A DNA stretch of 64,000 nucleotides from Vibrio rhizosphaerae (GCF_024347095.1 NZ_AP024903.1:2232001-2296000); one strand, 5' to 3'. Counted from the first letter of the stretch, positions 30,653 through 40,221 are shown. Made by a program: numbers and translations. The notes: generated by a model not told the origin, from the sequence alone.

Positions 30653-31657
30653 CTAACGATTATTTTTGGTCAGTTGATCCCGCAAATTAGGAGGTGTGCC
30701 TTTAATTGTCAGGGTATCGGATTCAGGATCATAAAAAACCCGTTCACCGAGTAATAAGCTATCGAAGCTCAGGTTTAACCCGCCTCCGGAGCCGACAAAT
30801 TTTGTCAGTTTCCGTACCGTAGACCGATCGGCAGGAAAACTCTCTTCGATCTCATAACCATGACTTTGCGTGTAATCCCATAGCGTTGTGCCATTGGTAT
30901 CATCGGGTAACTCTTGCGACAAATCCTTCAACTGAACTTCGTCACCTGATTTCAGTTGCTCATTGCAGTAGTCATAGACCTGCTTTTTGTAAGTAATTGT
31001 TTCATCTTTTTCAAACTGCGCATCACTACAAAAATCTTCCACCGCTTGCATCAATACCAAGTTTTGCTGTTTTGAATCCAGTCCCACTTCTGCTTGAAGA
31101 AAATCGAGGAAAAAGTCAGCCACTTTGCGCCCGACCCGACCTTTAATATAAGTCAGATAACGGTTGGAATCTGGATCGGACTGGTAAAGCGACAGATCGA
31201 TCCGGGCAGCGATATCCATCTGCCGGATATCCAGATAATCCGTGGCACTGATGTCCAGCCCTTCTGTAATTTTCAGGCTCTGATTCATGGGTAAAAGACC
31301 GATGAACAGGTATTGTGTGGCTAATGACTGATACTCAGCCATTACCAGAATCCCTTCATCGGCAAAAGGATATTTAATCAGTTCATCTTTTAACTTTCTG
31401 ACACTGGCCTGTGAGAACTCATAAAAGCCTAAGGCGTCACTTTTGAGTTCACGCAACCAGTGTTGAAACTCACTGTCTGCCTGAAAAGCGCCAAACCCTT
31501 TTGAAGGTTTTGCATTGAAAACCCGGTGTAGTTCAGCCACCAGATTTTCCGTTGAGGCATTGTTTTCTAAAGACTGTGAGCGATAATTGACAACCAGCTC
31601 ATCCGATTCATTTTTCAGTAACTGGTGTAGTATTACGTTGGAGAGATCAAGACTCAT
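30653..31657 (-). CDS. yejK: Nucleoid-associated protein YejK
   Basis: A 334-residue DNA-binding nucleoid protein (NdpA family), found on the chromosome in E. coli and thought to interact with topoisomerase IV. The family start MSLDLSNVILHQL and the conserved FVGSGGGLNLSFDSLLLGERVFYDP region near residue 285-310 are present. Divergent from yejLM, the same arrangement as in enteric bacteria. Confidence 0.95.
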   Translation of the reverse strand: MSLDLSNVILHQLLKNESDELVVNYRSQSLENNASTENLVAELHRVFNAKPSKGFGAFQADSEFQHWLRELKSDALGFYEFSQASVRKLKDELIKYPFADEGILVMAEYQSLATQYLFIGLLPMNQSLKITEGLDISATDYLDIRQMDIAARIDLSLYQSDPDSNRYLTYIKGRVGRKVADFFLDFLQAEVGLDSKQQNLVLMQAVEDFCSDAQFEKDETITYKKQVYDYCNEQLKSGDEVQLKDLSQELPDDTNGTTLWDYTQSHGYEIEESFPADRSTVRKLTKFVGSGGGLNLSFDSLLLGERVFYDPESDTLTIKGTPPNLRDQLTKNNR

Positions 31658-31741
31658 AGCGAATTTATCATCGTTGTGGTTTCAGTTGACAGGTATAGTA
31701 GGTTATCATAAGCCGTTTTTACTATCATCGTTAGAGTCTAT

Positions 31742-31966
31742 ATGCCCATTACATCAAAATATAGTGATCAACAAATTGAAACGATCCTGACTGAAATTGC
31801 TGCCGTTTTTGATAAACATGACGCATCTCCGGATCTGGTTCTGATGATCGCCGGAAATATCGCAACCAATGTATTAAATCAGAATGTTGCAGAGAGCCAA
31901 AGAAAAGCTATCGCTGAGAAGTTTGCTCAAGCATTGATATCGTCAATTGACAGTACGATTCACTAA
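31742..31966 (+). CDS. yejL: YejL family protein (DUF1414)
   Basis: A 74-residue protein of the YejL family: [15 protein letters not shown] at the start and [16 protein letters not shown] in the middle. Mostly helical, no membrane segment. It is upstream of yejM by 27 bases and divergent from yejK. Function unknown. Confidence 0.93.
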   Translation: MPITSKYSDQQIETILTEIAAVFDKHDASPDLVLMIAGNIATNVLNQNVAESQRKAIAEKFAQALISSIDSTIH

Positions 31967-31993
31967 CTAAAGAACGGATAGAACGAAAAGAAC

Positions 31994-33796
31994 ATGGTAG
32001 AGAGTGAAAACACCTACGGAGAGCGGGTATCCCGCTTAGTTGGCTGGGGACACTGGTTTGCGTTTTTCAACATTATCGCAGCCATGCTGATCGGTACGCG
32101 CTATATCTCCCAGTCGCCATGGCCAGAAACGCTGTTGGGACAATTTTATCTGGCTGTTTCATGGGTCGGGCATTTTGGCTTCCTCGTTTTTGCGCTCTAC
32201 CTGTTGATACTATTCCCACTGACGTTTCTTGTGCCCTCGCGCAAGCTATTTAGATTTCTTGCCGTTTGTTTTGCAACCGTCGGACTGACCGTCCTGCTCA
32301 TCGATACTCAGTTGTATTTCAAACTCAACCTCCATTTAACCCCGGTGGTCTGGGAAGTTCTGTTTAGCGATAATTCCAAAACAACAACCAATGATCTTCA
32401 GCATCTGTTCGTGTTGTTACCGCTGATTTTTGCCATGGAGATCGGTTTATCCGAATGGGTATGGCGCAAACAGAGACGCTTATCGCATAAGCACATTGGC
32501 CGCCCACTGGCGACTATTTTCTTCATTAGTTTTATTACCAGCCACCTGATTTATGTCTGGTCTGATGCTTCTTTGTATACACCGGTTACCAGCCAAAAAG
32601 CGAATTTCCCGCTATCTTATCCGATGACGGCAAAATCGTTTATGGAACGACATGGGCTGTTTAATCGCGACGAATACCTCAAGCGCCTGCATGAAAAACA
32701 GACGCACCGATCAGTGCTGGTGAACTATCCGCTGGAGCCCATCAAATTTGACCGCCGGATCAATCCGCTCAATATTCTGGTCGTCAGTGTCAACAATTTA
32801 CGGGCCGATATGCTCAGCAAAAAATATATGCCGCTGGCAACAACTTTTGCCAAAGATAACCTGAATTTCAGCAATCATTACAGCTCCAGTAATGATATGT
32901 TCGGCATCTTCGGACTATTCTATGGCCTGCCCAGCAGCTATGCATCAAGCATTAAAGTTCAGGGGACGTTACCGGTTCTGCTCGATACACTCGAAGAGCA
33001 GAAATATCATTTTGGTCTGTTCAGTGGCAACAATTTCAACGACCCGCTTTATGCAGAAACCGTCTTCAGAGGGCTACCGTTAAACCATACCCAATTTACT
33101 AAAGACGCCAGCCGGGATGAACAAACCATCGACGCGTGGTCAAAATGGGCCGCTAATCAGTCAGGCCGCTGGTTCAGTTATTTAGAACTAACTACCGTGC
33201 AAGAATTTGATGCGCCGGATAACTCATTCGGGAAATCGACCCAAGATAAACTCAAAACCAATTATGAACTCTCAGTTGAAGCAGCGGATCATGAGCTAGG
33301 CCAGCTGATTAAGAAAGCCTATGAGATGGGATTAATGGACTCAACGATTGTTGTCATTACTTCCAACCACGGCACGGAGTTTAATGAGACCAACACCAAT
33401 AGCTGGGGCTCAAATACCAACTACAGCCAATATCAGCTGAAAGTCCCCATGATTATCCATTGGCCGGGCAAAGTTGCTGCTCAATATACCCGGCGTACCA
33501 GTCACCTCGACTTCTCGGTGACACTGTTGCAGGACTTACTCGGTGTCTCTTCAAATCCGAATGATTATAGTAGTGGTCAGAATCTATTTGACGAAAACAA
33601 AAGACGTTGGATTTTAGCCGGAGATGCCCGGGAATTAGCCCTAGTGACGAATAATCAAACAACTGTCATTGATAAGTTTGGTAATTTTAAAGTCTTTGAT
33701 GACAACTACCACCGATTGCCGGATACCAATCCGACGCTACCGGTCCTCATGCAAGGATTGACCGAACTGAAACGTTTCTATAGCAAAGACAATTAA
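31994..33796 (+). CDS. yejM: Inner-membrane sulfatase-like protein YejM (PbgA/LapC)
   Basis: A 600-residue protein with five N-terminal membrane helices (to about 190, DUF3413) and a large periplasmic alkaline-phosphatase/sulfatase-fold domain. In E. coli it senses lipopolysaccharide and controls LpxC proteolysis through LapB. Family motifs such as NILVVSVNNLRADML and VVITSNHGTEFNE are present. The metal-site residues of true sulfatases are changed (NN rather than DD at the first motif), which agrees with a non-enzymatic role. Confidence 0.93.
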   Translation: MVESENTYGERVSRLVGWGHWFAFFNIIAAMLIGTRYISQSPWPETLLGQFYLAVSWVGHFGFLVFALYLLILFPLTFLVPSRKLFRFLAVCFATVGLTVLLIDTQLYFKLNLHLTPVVWEVLFSDNSKTTTNDLQHLFVLLPLIFAMEIGLSEWVWRKQRRLSHKHIGRPLATIFFISFITSHLIYVWSDASLYTPVTSQKANFPLSYPMTAKSFMERHGLFNRDEYLKRLHEKQTHRSVLVNYPLEPIKFDRRINPLNILVVSVNNLRADMLSKKYMPLATTFAKDNLNFSNHYSSSNDMFGIFGLFYGLPSSYASSIKVQGTLPVLLDTLEEQKYHFGLFSGNNFNDPLYAETVFRGLPLNHTQFTKDASRDEQTIDAWSKWAANQSGRWFSYLELTTVQEFDAPDNSFGKSTQDKLKTNYELSVEAADHELGQLIKKAYEMGLMDSTIVVITSNHGTEFNETNTNSWGSNTNYSQYQLKVPMIIHWPGKVAAQYTRRTSHLDFSVTLLQDLLGVSSNPNDYSSGQNLFDENKRRWILAGDARELALVTNNQTTVIDKFGNFKVFDDNYHRLPDTNPTLPVLMQGLTELKRFYSKDN

Positions 33797-33847
33797 ATCA
33801 ACCTATTGCTTGACTCGTTTTATGAAAGGCGTTAGATTACACCCCAT

Positions 33848-33924
33848 CGGACTGTAGCGCAGCTTGGTAGCGCACCGTCATGGGGTGTCGGGGGTCGGAG
33901 GTTCAAATCCTCTCAGTCCGACCA
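33848..33924 (+). tRNA. tRNA-Pro(GGG)
   Basis: 77 bases with all arms: acceptor CGGACTG/CAGTCCG, D-arm with GCGCAGCTTGGTAGCGC, anticodon loop ATGGGGT (anticodon GGG), T-arm GGAGGTTCAAATCCTC, and an encoded ACCA end. It closely resembles the E. coli proL tRNA. Confidence 0.97.
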
Positions 33925-34094
33925 TACACCTAAAGGGAAGTTTTCTTATGAAGACTTCCCTTTTTTCATGCGTTTAAGCATAAGAAAACTCGCCTTCATT
34001 GATAAAATTTTAATCAAAGTCGCATAATACTGATAAAAATCAATTTGAAGACTTTACAAGCAAAGTAATCATGGTTATGATTTTTGCACTTAAT

Positions 34095-34185
34095 GGAGAG
34101 ATGGCTGAGTGGTTGAAAGCACCGGTCTTGAAAACCGGCGTACGTTAATAGCGTACCTAGGGTTCAAATCCCTATCTCTCCGCCA
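34095..34185 (+). tRNA. tRNA-Ser(TGA)
   Basis: 91 bases, a class II tRNA with a long variable arm (GTACGTTAATAGCGTAC). Acceptor GGAGAGA/TCTCTCC, anticodon loop CTTGAAA (anticodon TGA), T-arm TAGGGTTCAAATCCCTA, and encoded GCCA end. A terminator follows. Confidence 0.97.
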
Positions 34186-34192
34186 CATTTAG

Positions 34193-34230
34193 AAGCCCGA
34201 GACCTTGATAGACAAGCGCTCGGGCTTTTT
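34193..34230 (+). terminator. Terminator after tRNA-Ser
   Basis: AAGCCCGAG pairs with CTCGGGCTT, followed by TTT and C. Confidence 0.88.
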
Positions 34231-34311
34231 CGTTATGGTAACGTTTTGGCATGATACGATCATGTTCCTACTCAAAGACCGCAATACAACTGACGACTTC
34301 GCTTAATCTTA

Positions 34312-35463
34312 TCACGTTGATTCCTTGAGCTGCTGTCCTAATTTCAAGGCTGTAGCAATATTAAATGAACTCCGTATTACATTAGATTTGGACTGAGTGA
34401 TAATTTCTTCGAAAGATGTGATTTTGTAAATGGTCGCAAACGCTGCATCGATACCATGCGAGTAAACTTCATCGATATCGTCGGCTAAAGCCCCCGCAAT
34501 CGCGATCACCGGCAGGTTGTAACGCTTGGCTATATTTGCCACCCCGACCGGAACTTTACCGTTCACACTCTGACGATCTAAACGCCCTTCCCCGGTAATC
34601 ACCAGATCAGCGCCCTGAAGCAGGGCTTCCAATCCTAATGCCTGAGTCATAATATCAATCCCCGGGCGGAGTTCAGCATTCAAGAAAGCACAAAAGGCAG
34701 CGCCCATCCCACCGGCAGCACCAGAACCCGGGATATCGTTTACTTGAATATTCATATCCCGTTCAATGACTTCAGCATAGTTTGCGAGAGCCGCGTCAAG
34801 GCGCTCCACCATTTCGGGAGACGCTCCTTTTTGTGGTCCGTAGATATATGACGCACCATTGGTCCCCGTCAACGGGTTGGTCACATCACAGGCCACTTCG
34901 ATCAGACATTGGCTCAAACGAGGGTCAAGCCCACTCACATCGATACGTTGCAGCGCTTCTAGTGCTAATCCGCCATAGGGTAGTTCCTTTCCCTGATGAT
35001 CCTGAAACGAAACCCCCATAGCCTGCATCATGCCACAACCAGCGTCATTGGTCGCACTTCCCCCGATGCACACAATGAGATGCCGGATACCCAGATCAAG
35101 CGCATGCTCAATCAACTGCCCCGTGCCATAACTCGTTGTTATATATGGATTACGTTGCTCTACAGGAATCAATTCGAGACCACTGGCTGCGGCCATCTCA
35201 ATAAAAGCCGTCTTTTGATCGCCAGAAATACCATAGAATGCGCGGTGCAACTCACCAAGCGGCCCAACGACCTCAACTTGCATAAAATGACCGTCTGATG
35301 CTTCGACCAGAGCTTCTACGGAGCCTTCTCCTCCATCAGCCACCGGACACTTAACATATTCCCAATCAGGGAAAACCTTCTTAAATCCAATTTCAATTGC
35401 TTCAGCGACCTCAATTGCACTGAGGCTTTCTTTATAAGAATCCGGGGCGATTACAATTTTCAT
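34312..35463 (-). CDS. Glycerate kinase
   Basis: A 383-residue kinase of the GarK/GlxK family that phosphorylates glycerate to 2-phosphoglycerate. Family motifs: MKIVIAPDSYKESLSA at the start, PVADGGEGSVEAL near 46, CIGGSATNDAGCGMMQAMG near 120, and VITGEGRLDRQS near 290. I chose the ATG at 35463; a longer frame from 35505 adds an unrelated stretch. The gene stands alone, without other glyoxylate or galactarate genes nearby, so its supply pathway is not shown here. Confidence 0.93.
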   Translation of the reverse strand: MKIVIAPDSYKESLSAIEVAEAIEIGFKKVFPDWEYVKCPVADGGEGSVEALVEASDGHFMQVEVVGPLGELHRAFYGISGDQKTAFIEMAAASGLELIPVEQRNPYITTSYGTGQLIEHALDLGIRHLIVCIGGSATNDAGCGMMQAMGVSFQDHQGKELPYGGLALEALQRIDVSGLDPRLSQCLIEVACDVTNPLTGTNGASYIYGPQKGASPEMVERLDAALANYAEVIERDMNIQVNDIPGSGAAGGMGAAFCAFLNAELRPGIDIMTQALGLEALLQGADLVITGEGRLDRQSVNGKVPVGVANIAKRYNLPVIAIAGALADDIDEVYSHGIDAAFATIYKITSFEEIITQSKSNVIRSSFNIATALKLGQQLKEST

Positions 35464-35545
35464 CAATGACACACCATTTGGTTGGATTAGAAGACAGCAG
35501 ACCATTACAGCCTGCCGTTCGTCAACTAACGTTAATGACTTCCGA

Positions 35546-36190
35546 TTATTTTATTGGTAAATAGATCTCAGTTAATAAGTCACATTCATCGACTTCATGA
35601 ACAAAATTTAAATAACGGAAGAAACAAGGAAAATCTCTCAAATCTTCACCGCTGGCTGACAACCATTGTTGATACAAGTAATACACGGTATCACTAATCG
35701 TGTTATGGCTTCCCTTGTGAGTCGCAATGGCACATCTGCCACCCGGTATTATGCCAGATTTAACACCATAAGCGTTTGCAGGCACCTCACCTTCGTGCGA
35801 GCCACAGATATCAAACTGGAATTCATCATCTGGCATATCACTTGGATCAGAATGGGGAATGCCAAATGTTTCACTGGTTTTAACCGGGGATAATCCTGTC
35901 GATTTTCTCCAATTGATAAACTTAGCAGCGGTATCATATACCAGTTTAGGACTACCTTTATGCTCAATTAATGCAACTTCTTTTGCTGCGAAATCAATCA
36001 CGTTAACATCCATTACACATTCTCCTATTATCGGTGGATGATATTCATACTTGGCGTGCCAAGCACGCCACTCCGGCTGATTTCTAAATTGGGAAGGTGA
36101 TTGTCCAAATATCCTAGAGAAAGCACGAGAAAAATCTTCCAGACTTTCAAACTGGGCTTCGAAAGCAATATCGGTAACACTGTACTCTGA
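35546..36190 (-). pseudogene. AraC/GyrI-like regulator lacking its N-terminal DNA-binding half
   Basis: From 36013 a 155-residue frame encodes a GyrI-like effector-binding domain (DVNVIDFAAKEVALIEHKG to LLTEIYLPIK). The same frame stays open upstream to about 36190 and there encodes the second helix-turn-helix of an AraC regulator ([21 protein letters not shown], then an FGQSPSQFR segment). An in-frame TAG at 36194-36196 and loss of similarity show the first half of the protein is missing. The breakpoint abuts the tail of an ABC exporter gene. A protein from the internal ATG at 36013 (site AGGAG) could still be made as a free effector domain. Confidence 0.75.
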
Positions 36191-36333
36191 TATCTATTGC
36201 TCATAGAATATCTACACTAAAACAGATGGATAGGATTATCGTATTAGATAAAGGTAAAATTGTTGAAGAAGGATGCAATGATAAACTAATTAGTGATGGT
36301 GGAATTTATTGTGGATTATTTGGCAGTCAGTAA
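36182..36333 (+). pseudogene. C-terminal fragment of an ABC exporter ATPase
   Basis: The frame reads [20 protein letters not shown], then KGKIVEEG and [11 protein letters not shown] and a stop. This is the H-loop (AHR) and last strands of the ATP-binding domain of an ABC exporter, as seen in peptide, toxin and lipid exporters. Everything upstream (membrane part, Walker A, Walker B) is missing; it joins directly to the AraC remnant. AT-rich like the genes that follow. Confidence 0.75.
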
Positions 36334-36408
36334 ATCTATTAATTTTAGTAATATAATTATATTACACACGTATTTTTAATATCGCTAGATTTAAAAAGGA
36401 TATTTTCA

Positions 36409-36921
36409 GTGAAGATTGTAACTCTAGAAAAATTTGTTGAAAAATCTCTCGAATTTTCAACATTAAATCTTATAAACGAATGTTTTAGTGAGAATAGACC
36501 GTGTTTAGGTGATGAATCTGAGTTGGCAATGAGAGTCATCGCTATGGATCATGAAAATGTAATTTCTCACGCAGCAATGTATATAAGAAGCATGAGAATT
36601 GATGACTATACTTTCAAGGGTTCAATAATAGGTGATGTTGTTGTATCCAGAAATTATAGAGGTAGAGGCTTGTGTAAAATAATGCTAGATGTTTTGAATT
36701 CATTTAATTTCGAACTTAAAATAGAACATTCATTCTTATTTGCTTATGAACCAAAAATTTATTTATCATGCGGATATAGAAATCTAACAAATGAAATTAA
36801 ATTTTTCGATTCTAATTGTAATGAGTGGAAAAAGTTTGTATATAAAGGGGGACTCCATAAGCAGATTGGTAATTCAAAGTTACCTGATGGAGTTATAGAT
36901 TTCTGTGGAAAAGTCTACTAA
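36409..36921 (+). CDS. GNAT-family acetyltransferase
   Basis: A 170-residue protein with the acetyl-CoA loop of the GNAT fold, VVVSRNYRGRGLCKIML (residues 77-93, R-x-x-G-x-G core), after the strand GSIIGDVVV, and a later CGYRNLTNEI stretch typical of motif B. Substrate unknown. The gene is much more AT-rich than the flanking chromosome and follows the ABC exporter fragment by 75 bases on the same strand, so it probably arrived with it. Ribosome-binding site is weak (AAAGGATATTTTCAGTG). Confidence 0.75.
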   Translation: MKIVTLEKFVEKSLEFSTLNLINECFSENRPCLGDESELAMRVIAMDHENVISHAAMYIRSMRIDDYTFKGSIIGDVVVSRNYRGRGLCKIMLDVLNSFNFELKIEHSFLFAYEPKIYLSCGYRNLTNEIKFFDSNCNEWKKFVYKGGLHKQIGNSKLPDGVIDFCGKVY

Positions 36922-37183
36922 TGAACAATTAAAAAAGCTATCTTTTAGAATAATAAGCAAACCCTCTGCTATATAATTCAAATATTTTTGATTTCCGATT
37001 TTTATTATAGGGAATCATTAATCTAAATATAAATAATAAAATCTACATCAAAATATTAGCATGCTATTGCTATAAAAATATTCAATGTAAAAATCAATTG
37101 TTACAAGTATATATAACATATTGAATTATTTTATTATTTAGAATGCACTAGAATCATCAGTGGATAACTAAAGGAGGTAGAAA

Positions 37184-37688
37184 ATGAAAAACATTAATGC
37201 AATTAATCTTTGTGTTACATATAATTGTAATAGTAGATGTAACTCATGTCAGATATGGAAAATTAAAGATAGCCCTAATATAAACATTTCAGATCTGAAT
37301 AACTTTTTGAATCAAAAAAGTTTAAAAAATTTAAAAGAAATTTCAATAACTGGAGGAGAACCCACACTACACCCGGAAATCATTGAAATTGCACGAATAA
37401 TATCTGAAGTTAAAAATGTAAATGAAATATATTTTACAACGAATGGTATACGAACTGAAAAAATAATTGAAATTCTTGATGTTCTATATAGATCAAGAAA
37501 AAATAGTTCTGGTTGTATCTCTTGATGCTGTTGGAGATAGGCATGATACTTTAAGAGGTGTTAAATGTTTTGAGAGAGCAATGAAGACAATAAAAAAAGT
37601 AAAACATATATATAGAAATATAAGTATCGTAGCAAGCTTAACAGTATCAAAGCTGAGTCATAAGCTTGTTTGGTGTAAGAGCTCCTAG
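37184..37688 (+). pseudogene. Radical SAM protein gene, frameshifted and truncated
   Basis: The first 113 residues carry the iron-sulfur motif CNSRCNSC (Cys15, Cys19, Cys22) and SITGGEPTLHPEI, as in radical SAM enzymes of the MoaA/PqqE/SkfB type. The frame then breaks at a run of six A (37498-37503): removing one A would continue as KIVLVVSLDAVGDRHDTLRG, a normal radical SAM strand. The second part stops at 37688, well short of a full protein, where similarity ends near TVSK. A perfect ribosome-binding site, AAAGGAGGT, precedes the ATG. Very AT-rich. Confidence 0.75.
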
Positions 37689-37698
37689 TGAAGCGAAA

Positions 37699-38037
37699 CT
37701 ATCTCAAAAAATAGAACAATAGAAAGCCGATCCATGACGCAATTAATAACACCCAAGGTAGTGGTGATACCTTTGTTTCAATCTTGGTTTCTACTAATGT
37801 CACTTGCTCATTGTCTTGGCGTCTAGCCTTTGATTTCTCTTCTTGCTTTTTAGCTTTGTCAGCAGCTCTTGCCTTAGCTTTTTGTTGTTTCTTGTAAAGA
37901 GCAATACCTTTTTCAATACCTTGAGCGATACGTTGTGTCTCCGCTTTCTTTTGACCAGGAAGCTGTGTAGCTCTAGCGATATCCATCGCCTCTTCCTTCG
38001 TTTTTTGTGAGGGTTCTACTACTTGTTTTTTATGCAT
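37699..38037 (-). CDS. DUF2956 family membrane-anchored protein
   Basis: A 112-residue protein: a basic, Lys/Ala/Gln-rich helical N-terminal part (QKTKEEAMDIARATQLPGQKK) and a single C-terminal membrane helix (PLPWVLLIASWIGFLLFYFLR). This matches the DUF2956 family common in Vibrio and relatives. Tail-anchored topology with the charged part in the cytoplasm is likely. Function unknown. It marks the return to normal base composition after the AT-rich patch. Confidence 0.8.
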   Translation of the reverse strand: MHKKQVVEPSQKTKEEAMDIARATQLPGQKKAETQRIAQGIEKGIALYKKQQKAKARAADKAKKQEEKSKARRQDNEQVTLVETKIETKVSPLPWVLLIASWIGFLLFYFLR

Positions 38038-38306
38038 AATTTAATCTTTCCATATCGGAAATTAACGCTTTAACAGCACAAATATCCATTCGCTATATTT
38101 GGCACATGATGGCCAGTGTAGACCACTGATATTTTAATAAAACAACCAGAATACCAGTATTGATTGTCTCTCTAAAGTCTTCATCGCACCATCCGCAGGC
38201 AATCCGCGTTGTCGGGATGGCTTTTATGAGCAGTCCCTTGCTCAAAAAACCCTCAAGAACCGTCCTGGTTTTGCCCTTGCCTGAGGTTAAAACTGCCTCT
38301 CTAGAT

Positions 38307-38489
38307 TTAATCTTCCCGCAGATATTCCTCTTCTGAAACGGTAATCAAATTATGCAGAAAAGTCAGCACATGCCAGAGTTCGTAGTAATTGGTAAAGGGA
38401 TCAGTACATGAGCCCTGAAGGATCATCAGGTATTGGCGGGCAAGAAGATGTAAGGGTTTATTGATTGGTTGAAGTTCTGAACTCGGCAT
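38307..38489 (-). CDS. Small protein of unknown function (60 aa)
   Basis: MPSSELQPINKPLHLLARQY then a helical, aromatic-rich part (YYELWHVLTFLHNLITV) and an acidic tail EEEYLRED. A good ribosome-binding site, AGAGGGG, lies 5 bases before the ATG, which favours a real gene. It stands alone between DUF2956 and the cupin gene. I recognise no family. Confidence 0.5.
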   Translation of the reverse strand: MPSSELQPINKPLHLLARQYLMILQGSCTDPFTNYYELWHVLTFLHNLITVSEEEYLRED

Positions 38490-38814
38490 GATCGCCCCTC
38501 TTGGAAGTTGAGTAGCAGGGAAGCTCAGTTTTTAAAAATGTTTCACCGCACGCAAATCAACCACCAAACAAAGAAAATCATTCAAGGAAGAATGGTTAGG
38601 ATTTTCCGGGCAGGACGCCCGTAAAAGCCGGTTCTGGACAACGTGCGATCAAGCCGAACAAAAAAGATGTTCTGGTTACGCTTGCATCTTGGCAAGAGTA
38701 ACTGGCGCACTGAGCACAAATGCCTCTGAAACCGCAAAACGTAATTGTGCGTCACATTTCGATTCCCAAGGCTAGAAATTAAACGAATACATACGAAGCC
38801 AACCTATTGTGTCG
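38490..38814. other. Intergenic region with no visible gene
   Basis: About 325 bases between the 60-residue ORF and the cupin gene. I see no gene, repeat or clear terminator; the codon-like texture suggests decayed sequence but I cannot name a source. Confidence 0.35.
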
Positions 38815-39180
38815 TTAAATCCACTCTTGCTGATCTGACGAGACCGTCACTTCACTTTGAACCGCCCCGGTGTGGGCTGTCGATGAAGGCTCAATCATCA
38901 TGAAATGTGTATCCGGCTCTGCTTTCGGGCAGTGCTCGACACCTTTGGGGACGATATACATCTCACCGGGATTGAGCACAATATTGTTATCCCTCAACTG
39001 CAAAGTCAGCTGGCCTTGAAATACAATAAACAGTTCATCTTCATGCTCATGTGCATGCCAGACCAGTTCACCACGACCTTTGGCAATTTTTACCAGCTGA
39101 CCATTGGATTCAGCGATGATTTTTGGCGTCCACACTTCGCTGAACCGTTCAAATTTGTCACGAATATTAATTTTCTTCAC
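38815..39180 (-). CDS. Cupin-domain protein
   Basis: A 121-residue single-domain cupin. The metal-binding motif 1 is HAHEHEDELFIVFQG (two His and a Glu), and motif 2 is PGEMYIVPKGVEHCP with the last His. Such small cupins bind a metal and may be dioxygenases, isomerases or sensors. I chose GTG at 39180, which has GAGAGG upstream, over the longer frame from 39204. Neighbour of a divergent AraC/aminotransferase pair, but not clearly in an operon with them. Confidence 0.82.
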   Translation of the reverse strand: MKKINIRDKFERFSEVWTPKIIAESNGQLVKIAKGRGELVWHAHEHEDELFIVFQGQLTLQLRDNNIVLNPGEMYIVPKGVEHCPKAEPDTHFMMIEPSSTAHTGAVQSEVTVSSDQQEWI

Positions 39181-39297
39181 GGGGCCTCTCTTATATGACA
39201 GCAATGGTATAGGAACTGATCGTATAACTTGCCATTAATCAGCTATCAATACCATAAAAACATGTATCAGAATCAGCGCTTGTCAGAGCATGACGAC

Positions 39298-40221
39298 TTA
39301 AAAAAACTTCACCGGTAAATAGAAATCCAGCTCAAACTGTTCCTCGGGATGAAGAAAATGATTTTGCTGATAGTGGACATAAGCCGGTGTCGAGCGCAGC
39401 TTAAACCCTGATATTGGCAACCATTGCTCCATGATCAGGCTGATATACGGCAGCAACTCCCCGTACATACCTTGTAAATGAAATACGGCATGTAAACCAC
39501 CGGGAATCACCATTTGATTGACCGCACCGCGAAACGACAAAGGTCGGTCAATGGCAAGGCAGGCCACATAACGACATTGGTCTAACGTCACCCAGGCAGG
39601 GTTCGAATGATGTAAACCAAACTGAGTCGTATCATCACGTCCTTCACTCTCTGCCCACGCTTTCAGAACCAACCAAGTATGGCGAATCGAGCGATTATAT
39701 CCGGTGTGTCGCACGTAAGCGGCCATCCGATCCGGGGTTTCTAAAATCTTAGGTAACTGAAGGGTATGATTCGCCACACGCTGGTAGCCGGCAGCGATTT
39801 CCGGATCTTTGAGATAGGGTTTTTCTGCCACTGCCATATCGTGCTGACGCCACTGACCGGGATACATCTGAAAGGTAGCCTTAAACGCCCGGCTAAATGA
39901 GGATGCCGAACTGAAACCACAATTGTTGGCGATTTCTGATACGGAAGATGTCGGATCAAACATCAGCTGATTGGCAGCATACTCCATCCGCGTGCGTCGG
40001 ATATACTGATGAATCGACTCACCGACGGTCTGCTTGAACACCCGATGAAAATGTTGCTCTGAATAAGCAGCCACATCAGCAAGCGCCTTGGCTGACAACT
40101 CTCTACTGATATCTTTATGAATATAAAAGAGAACATCATTAATCCGGGAAATATGGTGGCGGCTCATGACAGATAAATCGCATAAATAGACATATTGTTC
40201 AGCATAAATGGACATTTGCAT
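39298..40221 (-). CDS. AraC-family regulator with GyrI-like effector domain
   Basis: A 307-residue transcription factor. The AraC DNA-binding domain is at the N-terminus (about 20-125, with SASSFSRAFKATFQMYPGQWR), and the C-terminal half (about 155-307) is a GyrI-like small-molecule-binding domain. Intact, unlike the truncated relative at 35546-36190. It is divergent from the aminotransferase gene 90 bases away and probably controls it, itself, or both; the ligand is unknown. Confidence 0.9.
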   Translation of the reverse strand: MQMSIYAEQYVYLCDLSVMSRHHISRINDVLFYIHKDISRELSAKALADVAAYSEQHFHRVFKQTVGESIHQYIRRTRMEYAANQLMFDPTSSVSEIANNCGFSSASSFSRAFKATFQMYPGQWRQHDMAVAEKPYLKDPEIAAGYQRVANHTLQLPKILETPDRMAAYVRHTGYNRSIRHTWLVLKAWAESEGRDDTTQFGLHHSNPAWVTLDQCRYVACLAIDRPLSFRGAVNQMVIPGGLHAVFHLQGMYGELLPYISLIMEQWLPISGFKLRSTPAYVHYQQNHFLHPEEQFELDFYLPVKFF

